Made by a program: the position numbers and the translations under genes
Notes under the pieces: model-generated
Databases searched by the model: none
Told to the model about the DNA's origin: nothing
The model's input: the letters and a program-made list of their open reading frames with translations, nothing else
Source: Taeniopygia guttata
Taxonomy: Eukaryota; Chordata; Aves; Passeriformes; Estrildidae
Direction of reading: 5' to 3'
Assembly: GCF_048771995.1 (NCBI RefSeq)
Contig: NC_133036.1
Location: forward strand, 19,971,001-20,035,000
DNA length: 64,000 nucleotides
Shown: positions 47,801 to 59,040 of the stretch, piece after piece
How positions within the stretch are numbered: the stretch's first letter is position 1
Layout of the letters: every line of letters begins with the position of its first letter

Positions 47801-50800
47801 TCAGCCTTATTATTTCTCTATCTACTTATTTGTTGCTGACTCTAATGAGGGACCTGGATAAAAGGAAACTGAGAGAAACACCAGAGCTGGTCTGTTATTT
47901 GGTATTGTTTTAGAGAGAATTTTAGGAGCTAGCAAATTTCTAAGAGAAACTTTTAGTGTCTGACACTTGATCAGCACAGACTATGCCTGCTTTGCACAAA
48001 CAGCACTTTCAAAGCAGTTTGGAAGTGTCCTACCTATAAAAATTTTTATACCTGGAAACCAAAAGGGTAGAGCCTTCCTGTTAATGAGACTGGGTTCCTG
48101 CTAAGCTCTGCCAGTGCTGGGTGTAAAGATGAAATTTCACTGTATTTTTCACAGGTAAAGTGAAGACCCGAGGAGCAAGGCAGTGTAGGCAGGCTTTTCA
48201 GAAGGAGAAATGTTCATAGCATCTTGATTATGGTGAGTTCTAAGTCTGGAGACCACTCAGGGCACTCAGAAGGGGAAGCTTCAGTGTTAAACTGAACACA
48301 AGGGTGTAGCTCTTGGCATTGTGCACTACAAATGGAAGAGGATTTTTTTTCATTACGTAACGCAGAAGAAAACTGAGAAGTGTGGGGTTTACTCAAAATG
48401 CACTCTTTGGAACCACTTCTAATAAATGTAGGTAAATGTTCAATGTATCTTAAGTATGACATTAATAATTTTAATTATTGAATTAAATTTTTAATATTAT
48501 TCCACAGTTAAATAATTTTTCATTACAGTCCAGCACAGGTGGTGGGATTGATTTCCTGCCTTGCCAGGAGGCTGAGGTTGGTCAGATTGTTTCACTTTTT
48601 CACGGTGTACATTCATCTTCAGTGAAGATGAATGGCTTCTGAAGGAATTTGTTACATTAATTATTAAAAAAAAAAGGAGACATTTTTCAGTCTTGTGTAA
48701 GGAGCTCAAAGAGTCCAGTTTCCTTGCAGGAAAATGAGCTGTTAAATAAGCTGTGTCACTGCTGGGAGAGGAGCAGGGAGATGCTGATAGGGGTTTTCCA
48801 GGCAAGTGCAGATCTCTGGTCAGGAAACAGCTCCCTGATAATCAGGTGCCCACAGCAGACAGGGGCTCAGATAGGATTTACCCTTGCAAGTGGCTCCAGC
48901 TGCATTTCCAGCCCCTTGTACCTCTGATGTCCCCGTGTGGGGCTGGGACTGAGGGTGACATTCAGGAAGGGAGGAGGGAAGGGAGTCATCCCTCTGCTCA
49001 GAGGGAAAAGAGGAGACCCAGGGCTCTCTCTGTGTGCCCTGAGGCCACAGCTCAGGTTGTCCAGGTCTGTTTTAATGTCTGATAATTACCTTCCTATTAT
49101 CTGATTTGCTTCTTTTCCCCCAAAAAGTTCAAGGCAAGAACTGAGAAAGTTTCTAAAGGCCTTTTCACATGCTCTGCATCAGAGCTCCATAGAAAACTGA
49201 AAACCTTCTGTAAGTTTAAGAGGAAGATACTTCCATTGAAATTGTAGAGACCTGATTTACCATCTAAAACCTTCCCACGACGCTTTATAGATTCCATCTC
49301 TGCTGAACTGGTTCTTTAGGTTTCCTTTCTGTCTATGAGGAAAGGTCCATTGAGATTTTATGGAAAGCAGAACCAGTTCTAGCAGCCCCTCCCAGCAGCA
49401 GCAGAGCTCCTGGTGGTTCAGAGTGCCCTGTGCCCCCTGGCTGATCCCAGACATTTGCCCTGCTGTCCCTCCTGGGCAGTGAAAGCACTGTGTTTTAAAG
49501 CTGCTGACACAAAATGCTGGCAAGCAGGATTTCTTGTAGATCTTACACTTTCAGATTTTATCATTGTGGCCAAATCATAAGACTTTGGAAAAATTCCTTG
49601 GTGGCTCATGCCTTTTGCAAGCCAGAGGGTAATGTTTCAAAAATATTAATTCACAGTAAGTTCTGCTAATGAGAAAAATAATTTGCATGATCAGACAACA
49701 TTGGCAGACATAATTACCTTTTAGTTGTGTGATTTTGGGTATGAAATATTATTTAACAGTCCAGCTGGTGGAATTGAAGGGAACAGGTAAAAAGTGAATT
49801 AGCACACACTGTCTGTGTGAGTCATGGATAGAAATGGTGGCAGAACAAAAGGAGTGGTAATTATTTACTTGTCATTTCATGATGTATTCCTGCCATTCCT
49901 GTCTCCAAGTGACATCAAGCCCTTTTCAGTTCAGCTCTGCTATATGAGTTTTCTTCCATGCTATATCCAGCTGCCCTAACTGATCATTTGCTTCTTTCCA
50001 GTGCTTTCCCCCCAGATGTTCATTAGCTGCTGCTCTGGGGCTCTGTGGCACCTGGGTCAGATATGTCTGGTTTAGATCAGCATGTCTTTCTGTGAAACTT
50101 TGAGTTCAGCCTGTGTTATTGAAATGCAGTCTGAGCCATTTGCCAGACTAGTAAAGTTTAAAATAGTCCTCCCTCTCTTGAATGATGGGGTGGAACTCAA
50201 CTTTGCTTTACAGATGCTTTGCATAGTTTGGATTTGACATTCCTGGGAATCTGAAGCAATAACTGTCATCTTGCTCCTGCTGAGAGGAATAATGTGTTAT
50301 AATGGGCAGAAACCCAGCCCTCACTCACCACATTAAATCTGTTAAATCTGTCCTAGCTGTGCACAGACACCCTTGGGGGGTTTGTGTAAGTTACTGGGTT
50401 GATAAGTGCACAGAATGAATGTGAGATTAAAGCACCTTTCTTCAGAATTAGATTTTATCTGTTGATGAGGAGATTGATCTAGTGATCAGGAGCTCCAGTT
50501 TCTCTGCTTGCTGTGTTCCCAGCAGGGCAGGCTGACTCGTGCTTACAGCTGGTTTCAGGTTTGCACTGTGTTTCTTGTTCACTGTCTCATCTGAGCAGTG
50601 CTCTGGAAAGTTCTCAAAGAATTCATGGAAAGCATAGCTGTAGGAACAAGTTCATTGCTTTCCTAACCAGCACAAATCCCAGCAAAGCGGACAAACCATC
50701 CCTGTACGTTTCACTAAGTAAGAGTTTTCTTCCCTTTTCTTCAAGTAATTTGAGTTATGGTGAAATTCCATATGATAAATAAGCCCTTCTTGATAAGCAC

Positions 50801-53800
50801 AGTTATCAAAACCAAAGACAGCTATTGACACAGCTGCAACTAATTTTTAATTCTCATCCTACTATCTGACTCTCACTAGGGAAGGGTTTTACCCTTGCAA
50901 GTACAGCCCAGGAATGTTTTTGTAAGTTATAAAAGTTAGATTCAGTAGTCTGTCCTGCTAAACCCAGCAGGTTACAGGCGCTGTGCAAGGGAAGGCGTGC
51001 CAAGGCTGGGAATTCAGTCACAGCAGCGATACTGTGCCAGGATTTTTCTGACCAGTTAGAAAATAGGGTGGGGGAGAGCATAGGCTCTCAGTTACAAAAA
51101 TAAACCCCAAATGCTAATTTCCAGCAGCTCAGCTAATCAGTGCAAAATCCCTCCCATCTGGAACGTGCAATTGCATCTGATGGATGTCGGTAGCCTCTCT
51201 GGAAGGACCATTACCTGAAGGTTAAAAAATAACAATTCCTGCTCTGTGTGGAAGGCACAATCTCTGCAGTACCTTGTGTTGTTATTTCTGGGCCTTTAAT
51301 CAGGGCAGTGCAGTACTCTCAGTCATTTCCACTTGGTCACTGGTTTCCTTTCTGTCACAGCCTGAGGTGTGCATCCTGGAGTCACTCTGACTCGGCTTCC
51401 TCTTGTCAGGCTTCTTAAACAAAGCAATGTAGCTCTGATTTGTTTTTAATTTAAAGTGAATCAAAAAAAACCCCCAAACTGCTGAAGAATTTCAGTGAAA
51501 GCTGGTGGAATTGGGTGTTTGCTGGGGAGGTGTGATAGCATCTGCTGAGATGTTTTCCAGAGCGCTGTTCTGGCTGTACCACACTCATTTCACTACAGCA
51601 GATCTCTCCTGGAAGGGTCAGTCCCATCCTCCTTAATGAGACCTCTGGCTTCATGAGTACCAATGACTTCATTTCTTAAAATGCTCAGCAGGGAATGGTC
51701 CCAGATTATATTGTTGCCTTGTTTGGAATAGATGGTACAAAATGCACCCATGTTGCACTAAAACTCTGTAACAGCCTGAGCAGAAGCCATAAAATGGAAC
51801 TGCGTCACCAGTGAACTGAAGGAAGGAATCATGAATCCCTTTGATGTGCTCACTGAAGACACAATCCACAGGGTTTGGAACAACAAGCCTGCAGGCTAAC
51901 TCTAACACACTAACCTTTACACGTCATTCCAGTTGGAAGAGCAGGTCAAGTGTAGAGGTGTGAAACTGATAAAAAGTCTCCCACAGATGTTTTTGATAAA
52001 CAATCTTCAATTTCATTGAATTTTTTTTTTCACCTGAAGAACATACCTATTTTAATTTGAATGTCCCTTAAAATAGAAACCAAAACCAAGGCAATCTGTT
52101 CCTTAAAAAAAACGATGAAAATTGTCTCCTTTCATTCATGACCTCTGGTTGTTGAAGCAGCCCAGCTTTAAACTCCAACTGCTCTCCACATGGACCACAC
52201 GGACCGCCCTCCCAGGCTGCTGCCACCCTTCTCCCGAGGGCACGGGGTTCCAGATGGGTTTTGTGTTGCTCGAAGGCCCATGGGGCGAGGGAAGGAGGTG
52301 ATGTGCCTTCTCCAAAGCTTTTGGAGGTGATGTGGTTTCTGCAAAGCTGTTGGAGGAACTGAGCACTTGCCAAAAGCAGAGTGAAGAGAACTGCTCTGGA
52401 TGAATCCTTGCCGAGGGGCTGTAGTGTGAGAGCCAAGGCACTAATGCCTTGTAAATTGGTTCAGTGACTTTTACTCATTTATTACATTCCCTTTATCGCA
52501 CCCCAGGACCAGGCTGCCAGTCCAGCTCTTGCTGCCAAGCCCTGTGCAAGTGCAGATGGTTTCAGAGTCCCACTGCCACCCCCTGTGCATTGTGCCTGTG
52601 CTACAGTGGGCATTGTGCCTCTTTAGCCACCGAGTGGATGTGTTGAGAACTCCTAATGGCTTGGAAACCAGTCAGGATGGATTTCTCCCCCCAGCCATCT
52701 GTGTGCAGGCTACAGCAGGCAGGCTCTGCCTTTATTTAAACTCTGCAGGCTCTGTCTCCTCTGCAGTGAAGCTGCTCTGATTTGTGCTGGTCTGAATTTA
52801 GCTGTTGCAGTGAAATGTGGAATATAAAGGTTTCAGGCTTTCCCTAGAACTGATAAAATAGCATTTGATTCTTAATGCTATGTTTATAATTGAATCAATA
52901 GATTCCTGGCTGTCAAGCATAAGGGCAGTGAAAATCAGATGGAAATGTGAGTATTTGGGTTTGGGTATTGTTATTTGGAATTTTGGCATGAGGGTGTACC
53001 CTGCAAGTAGTCAGGGAAACCAGTCACAGACCTTGGAGGGTTCAGTCTATAAAATGCCAGATTTCAGTGACTGATCTTCGCAGGGCAGTGGAAAAATATT
53101 TTTTAATCTTCTGTTTACCTGCGAATTGCTCAGTTTGAGGTGTGGGGCTGCTCCCCCAGCCACACACCAGCACTTCTGAGCTGTGAGGATCTCACTGCAG
53201 CTCTGCAAACTGAGGGAGTAATGCAGGATGAAAAATGGGTAATGAATAATGAAAAAATGCAAGCTTTAGGAATTAATGATTCATATTGAAATATATCTGC
53301 CTTGGACAGTTTTCTTTTGCTGATATTTCATCCTGACCGTACAAATGCTTACGCCCATCCCTGTGCACTTTCACAGAGATTAAAAAGAACAAGAGCTGGT
53401 TCCTAACATCCAAACAGAATCTCAAAGGAGAGAAGATGTACATTTAAAAGCACAATGGAAAATTTAATGCAGTTAAATCCTTGCTTTGACTTCTCAGGAT
53501 TTACATTAATATTGGAAATTCAGAGAAAAGGAAAATGATTGATCTTGCTAGTTTGCAAGAATTGTGCATGAACAGCTCTGCTAGGATCTGTCTTCCTGAC
53601 TGCTCCTGAAAAAATATGTCGCAAAATTAACTTATTCTAAAAAGATATATTTACAGTAAAAAAAGAGGAAAGAGAAACGTTTGTGAATTACTTCAAGCAG
53701 ACTTGCAGCCATTTTGACTTGTCCCCAGTTTAATGCAGCAGAAAATTATGCTGATTTAACTTTAACAATCTGTTTTGAAGAGAAAGCATAATTGTAAAAC

Positions 53801-55100
53801 ACTTGCTTTTCAAAATCCCCCACCTTTTATGTATTATTTGCACACTGAGTGCAATATTTTTAAATGGGCTTTGAGTACCTATGAAATAAAAGGGCTGGTA
53901 ATTAATATAATTTATACTGCAGAATAACTCAGAGCCTTCTCTGAAGGGCTCCTGTGGTTAAACCAGAGTGATGGAACATGAATTCGGGACGATGGGGCAG
54001 CTCAGCCAGAGCAGCTCTGACCCAGACCTTGGCCCTGCCCTTCCCTCAAACCTAGGTTTTGTGGCTGCTCCTGTGCTCTGAAGCTCATGAATCCCTGTGA
54101 ACATGAGGATGTGGATTTTATTCTGAAATAGCCAGGTCCTGGTGCTCTCTCTCATCAAAGGGTAGGGTAGAACAGGCTATTTCAGCTGGAAGGGACCTGT
54201 GAGGAACCTCTGTCTTTGGCCTCTGCAAGGCTGGGCTGAGAGCTCATTAGAAAAACTTTCTTAAGACACTTCCAGTGTTTCCTGCCAGTGTTCAGATGAC
54301 AAAGGAAGGGGCTCTCTTGAAGGGTTTTGTTGTTTCCTCTCGTGACCTTGGCCAGCAGCTGCAGGTGCACGGCAGCACAATGAGAAATGCCTTCTACGTG
54401 CTTCCCTGACGTCTTCAGAGGCTGGCCTAGGGGAGGCTGCCATGAAAAAGGAGACATTCCCAACCATCCCTGTGGGGTGTTCCACAGCCAGGCTGCACAG
54501 AGCAAACGAGAGCAGAAGAGGTCTGAAATGTGAGCATTAAACCCGAGCACATTTAAAAATGGCAGAGATGCTGTGAGGCAGCAGCCTGGAGTGTGCTGCT
54601 GGCTGGGGGATGCTCTTTGGTGGCTCTTCCAGCTGGATGTGGGGGGAAATCCAGAGGTTGGGCTCAGAGAGAAAATTTCAGTGGAGTGGGAGTGAGCCTG
54701 GCTGCCTGGGATTTCACTGTCTGGAGGATGCCCAACAAGGGACAGCTTTTCTGGTGCTAAAGTAGAGGAGCACGCCTGTGTGCGTTTGTTTCACAAGCAC
54801 TCTGCCTGTCACAGCAAAGATTTTCTGTCCTGTCTTACCTGGAAGAAAAAAAAATGTTAATGCTGTCATTACAAGATTTGTTTTCACAGTCCCATTGAGA
54901 CTAACAGGACAGGTGCCCAATGGCTGCATTTGTGGGCAGGCTCAGGTATTTAATGCACTACAGGAAAGCTTGTAATGAAGTCAGGGTTCTTATGATAAAT
55001 CACTTTATTGGAGCGGACTTGATCTCTGATTATTACACACATGCAAATATAAACAGCTTTCACCAAGGCTGTTAAACACAGTTGTGCAAATCTTGAATTT
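47801..55100. other. Intergenic DNA upstream of CDH5 without recognised genes
   Basis: Mostly AT-rich unique DNA. A CpG- and GC-richer patch lies at about 52180-52300 with overlapping minus-strand open frames of 101 and 122 codons that show no domains. A possible CR1 fragment lies near 54165. Confidence 0.6.
54165..54250 (-). mobile_element. Possible CR1-like fragment
   Basis: The plus strand has AGAACAGGCTATTTCAGCTG followed by GAAGGGACCTGTGAGGA, resembling the reverse complement of a CR1 subfamily 3' end. The match is short and diverged. Confidence 0.35.
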
Positions 55101-55200
55101 ACTACTACTACTACTACTACTACTACTATTATTATTATTATTATTATTATTAAACAATAACAATAACAATAACAATAACAATAACAATAATAATAATATT
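55101..55200. repeat. Compound trinucleotide/hexanucleotide microsatellite
   Basis: (ACT) about 9 copies, then (ATT) about 8, then (AACAAT) about 6, then (AAT). A related short ATT/ACT tract lies at 55278-55301. On the minus strand the open frame is a meaningless Leu/Asn/Ser homopolymer run. Confidence 0.95.
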
Positions 55201-55494
55201 TAATAGCACATATAATTTTACTTATTTAGTGGTAATTGACCAGTGCAGGTGTCTTGAGTTATATGTGAAAATGATATTAGTATTATTATTACTACTACTA
55301 GGATTAGTATTATTTTGATTTGACAGCCTGGAAGTAGAAGAAAATGAAGAGCAAGAGTAGCCACAGAGCTGGGCTATTCAGTAAGGGCTGAATGCATCAC
55401 AAATGAGGCAAATAAGAAATTCCAGGTTTTGTTTTGGCTTTCCAGAGCAAGAGACCAGCTAGCCCATGACAAATGGAGCCTGCTCTGTTGTGTG

Positions 55495-57649
55495 CCCTGT
55501 TAATACAGATGCACAAATAGAGCTTGCATCATAAATTGACCTTTTGTGAAACTAAGAGAATTCAGAGGTGCAACAATTTTTGCTTCATTTTGCTGCTGTT
55601 GGAGGGTCAGAGAGTGTTGCTTGTGTGGAGGCTGTGTCTGTCAGCAGGAGCAGTGTGGCTGCATGCAGCTCTATGGGTAAGGGGTAGCCAAGAGCCTGGG
55701 GTGCTGCAGAGGTTCCTTGGCTGGTGGTGGGACATGCTGGTTTGAAGGGAATTGCTGGGATTAAACAGGTGGTGAAGGTTGGATGATTGCAGATATTCCT
55801 GTCACAGAGCTGAGAGTTTGTGTTTTCTCTTGCTGTTTTGGAATTTTCTTCTCAGCCCCTCATTTTTCAGCCAGTACACTGCATTTCCTCCTTTTTCCTA
55901 CACTCAACATCCTTATCCTGCTCTTCCTGCAGCTCCTCAGGTTTTACTCATGCCCAGTTTCCCCCTGTGGTACCTCCAGGTTGCTCTGTTGTACAGAACT
56001 GTGTCCTCAAACCTCTGCAGAGCAGGAGGGAGCAGCCCCTGCCATGGGGCCAGGGAATCTCGGGTGATTGAATCCAGCTTTCCTGACTTTCCCCAGCCAC
56101 AATAGATACGGCCTACTCAGTGCCAAAAATATTTCCTGATGGGATATGCATGCCAAAAGCCTCCTGGCTGAAGGGTAATGTAGAGTCTGGTCCTGGTGCT
56201 CTGTGTTTCAGGGCTAAACCACCTCTTTTCAGCTTCACCTCATCTGCAAAGGTGCAGTGCCTCAAATGATGGTGGGACCTGCTGGGACCATTTCTGAGGA
56301 ACTTTATTGTGATGTCCAGGATGGAACAGGGCCCTGTTGTGCTGAACATTGTGCAAATGAAATCTTCAGGCCAGCCTTGGCCTACAAAGTGCTCATTTCT
56401 TCTTCTCAAGACATTGGAGGCAATAGGGCAACGTTTTTATCAATTTACCCTGCTGTAGCTTAATTCAGATTTAAAAGTGATTTTATGTTAAATTCTGTGA
56501 CTCAGTACTGCTGAAAGGGTTGTCAAGCACTGGGACTGAGGAACTGGAGCTTTAGCCAGGAGCAAAGGAGGCTCAGGGGGCCCTTCTGGCCCTGCACAGC
56601 TCCTGCCAGGAGGGGACAGCCGGGGGGTCGGGCTCTGCTCCAGGGAACAGGGACAGGAGGAGAGGGAACGGCCTCAGGCTGGGCCAGGGCAGGCTCAGGT
56701 GGACACCAGCAGGAATTTCCCCATGGAAAGAGGGGTCAGGCCTTGGCAGGGGCTGCCCAGGGAGGTTTGGGGTGCCCATCCCTGGAGGTGTCCCAGGAAG
56801 GGCTGCAGGTGGCACTCAGAGCTCTGGGCTGGGGACAGGGTGGGCATCGGGCACAGCCGGGACTCCATGGGCTGGGAGGGCTTCGCCAACCTTAATGATT
56901 CTGGGATTCTGAACAGGCTGCTCAGGCCAGGGCTGGAGTCCCCATCCCTGGAGGAATTAACAGCCATGTGGATGTGGCTCCTGGAGACATGGTGGCCTTG
57001 GCAGTGATGGGAGAATTGTTGGACTTCATGGTCTCAGGCCTTTTCCAACCCAAAGAATTCTATAATTCTGTGGAACAAATCTGTCTGTGAATAGCTCAAA
57101 TATTATTTCCTTTTGATTTCCTTACTGATTTCCTGTTTTTTATGGATCATATTTTTTCAAGAATGGCTTAGATTTTTCATTTTGGATCCTAATGTGTGAC
57201 ACAAAATTTTATAACAATACCTTAATGTATGCCCCATGGTGGGAAGAATCATCCCATTTCCTTTAACAGTATTGCTGTAATGAGTCAGGTAATCTGCATT
57301 CTGGCTTTACTCTTGGAGGTTGATATGACTTGGAAGTGTATATTTTGAAAGTAGTAAGAACTACAATGGTGATTTTAAGAGCTTTTATTACCACATAAAA
57401 TCAACTGCTGCTTTCATTTTGTGGAAAGCAGAAGCTGACTTCTGGTTTTAATTGGATTAGTAACATTTTGCTGTGTTCATTATGTAGTGTGAGCTGCTTT
57501 CTGTTATAGAAATGATGCAAACACACAAAGAACTTCATCAGTAGTCAAAGAGAAAGCCATGCAAAAATTGTTGCACCTCTGAATTCTCTTTGTTTCACAA
57601 AAGGTCAATTTATGATGCAAACTCTATTTGTGCATCTGTATGAACAGGG
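55495..57649. repeat. Pair of 89-bp inverted repeats enclosing about 2 kb
   Basis: Left arm 55495-55583 and the reverse complement of right arm 57561-57649 align over 89 nt with three mismatches and no gaps. The arms contain CAGATGCACAAATAGAG, GCATCATAAATTGACC and GAATTCAGAGGTGCAAC. The similarity stops abruptly at both ends. The spacer holds two CR1 fragments and no transposase-like frame. I see no convincing target-site duplication. Confidence 0.9.
56560..57075 (+). mobile_element. Two adjacent CR1 LINE 3' fragments
   Basis: 56560-56917 has typical CR1 ORF2 tail and 3' UTR blocks (GGCTGCCCAGGGAGGTTTGG, CCATCCCTGGAGGTGTC) and ends in ATTCTGGGATTCTG. 56918-57075 repeats the same block order (AGGCTGCTCAGG, CCATCCCTGGAGG, CCTTTTCCAACCCAAAGAAT) and ends ATTCTATAATTCTGTGG, the CR1 3' microsatellite-like tail. 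Both are 5'-truncated and diverged. They lie between the arms of the 55.5/57.6-kb inverted repeat. Confidence 0.8.
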
Positions 57650-58936
57650 GGTGCTGCGGAGGTGAGTTCAGTGCTGGCCTCCACAGCCCCTCAGGCTGTC
57701 CTGTGTGTCTTGTGCCAGCTGCGCTGCCTCCATCCTCCTCTGCGTAGGGATGTGCAGGGCCAAAGGATCTCTGAAACTTGGAAGAGCAAAGTCAGGAACA
57801 GCCCAAATGCAGCCGGGAGTGAGGTGCTCTGCTCCCTTCTGGCCTCTCCCCAGCCCACAGTGACACTTGTTTGGCACTGGTGGTGCTGGGCAAATCCCTT
57901 GTCCCAGCTAGGATTATCCCATGGCATTTGTTGCATGTGCTCACATATTGGATTAATGATTATATGTCTTGTCCCTTCTCCTTTGTCACAAGAGGAGATT
58001 TTTACTGAAGAGAAAATGACCAACTCAATTCTCAGCTCTTTGAAGACAGTGAAACCCACCCATGGTGGTGAAGGGAGACACACAACCTGGGTGCCACTAG
58101 TGCTCTCAAGCACATTTTAAATAGAATAATAGGTGGGAAAGGGAACTTTTTTCTATCTGAATGCAGTAGTTCTGGTATGTTTTCACCCATCGATGCTTCT
58201 GTTGAAAGGATTTCCGTTGTTGCAAAGCTTGGGACAGGAAACACATTGTGTTTGCACTTTGCTGAAAGAAGAGATATAGACTGTGGTAGAATGGCAAACG
58301 TGTACCTTTGTAGTGGGCTTTTCTCTTTTGTGATTGTTGGGGTTTATTTCCATGCCTATGAAACTGGCTATTGGGGAAACAAATCAGAATGCAAGGAAAG
58401 GGAGAAAATGTTTTTTCCGTGTTAGTGTAGAATTTTAATACTAATGCATTTTAGAAACAGGAGATCTTGGAGGAGATCCAAGATACCCTTTGCTGTGTAT
58501 ATCAGATTCCCCAACAGATACGGGTTGTGTCTCCCCTTGCCCATATCTGAAGCCCTCTCCTGAGGAGCTCAAGATATGGTTATCAGCCTGTGTGCAGATA
58601 GGACTTGAGTGGACACACCCCTCCTTCCTGGTTAGTGTCTCCTCTGTGACTGTGACATCTGTCTGTTTTAATTTCTGTATTTAATGGCAGCTTAAAAAAA
58701 TATCAGCATTGGCCCATTAAAATCAGTGATGGTAGATTACATAACAGATTATGTAGGTTAGTGATACATGAAAATCAACAGCAGCAGAAAGATTTCATCT
58801 CGAGGGCTGAATATTTTCTATGCCTGTAGTTCAACAATGCTTCTAAGTCTGAATTCAAAATGTGTTCTGTGATTTTGTTGGGTATTTACAACTTGAGTTC
58901 TAAACAGTCGGTTTGTTTTTGTTTTTATGCACACAG

Positions 58937-59040
58937 TGCTACAGGGAATATCCCTAGAGATGAAAACCCCATGTCCTGACTTTTGTGACCAGTCCCAAAC
59001 TCACAGCTGCACTGACAATGGCCGAATCTTCGACGATCAG
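58937..59040 (+). other. Candidate exon of an unrecognised plus-strand gene or lncRNA
   Basis: A 104-nt segment bounded by a strong acceptor (GTTTTTGTTTTTATGCACACAG) and a donor, CAG|gtaatt. One frame is open throughout (2 nt then 34 codons) and includes CPDFCDQSQTHSCTDNGRIF; the other two forward frames have stops. Three CpGs fall in the last 21 nt (GGCCGAATCTTCGACGATCAG), unusual for the AT-rich, CpG-poor surroundings. I do not recognise the protein and find no partner exons nearby. It lies upstream of and divergent from CDH5. Confidence 0.3.

Noticed and set aside
52068-52441. Leu-rich 122-codon minus frame with some CpG in the DNA
   Set aside because: No domain, no signal-peptide plus mature protein architecture that I recognise, and a second open frame overlaps it.
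55005-55187. Poly-Leu/Asn/Ser 60-codon frame
   Set aside because: Translation of the compound microsatellite.
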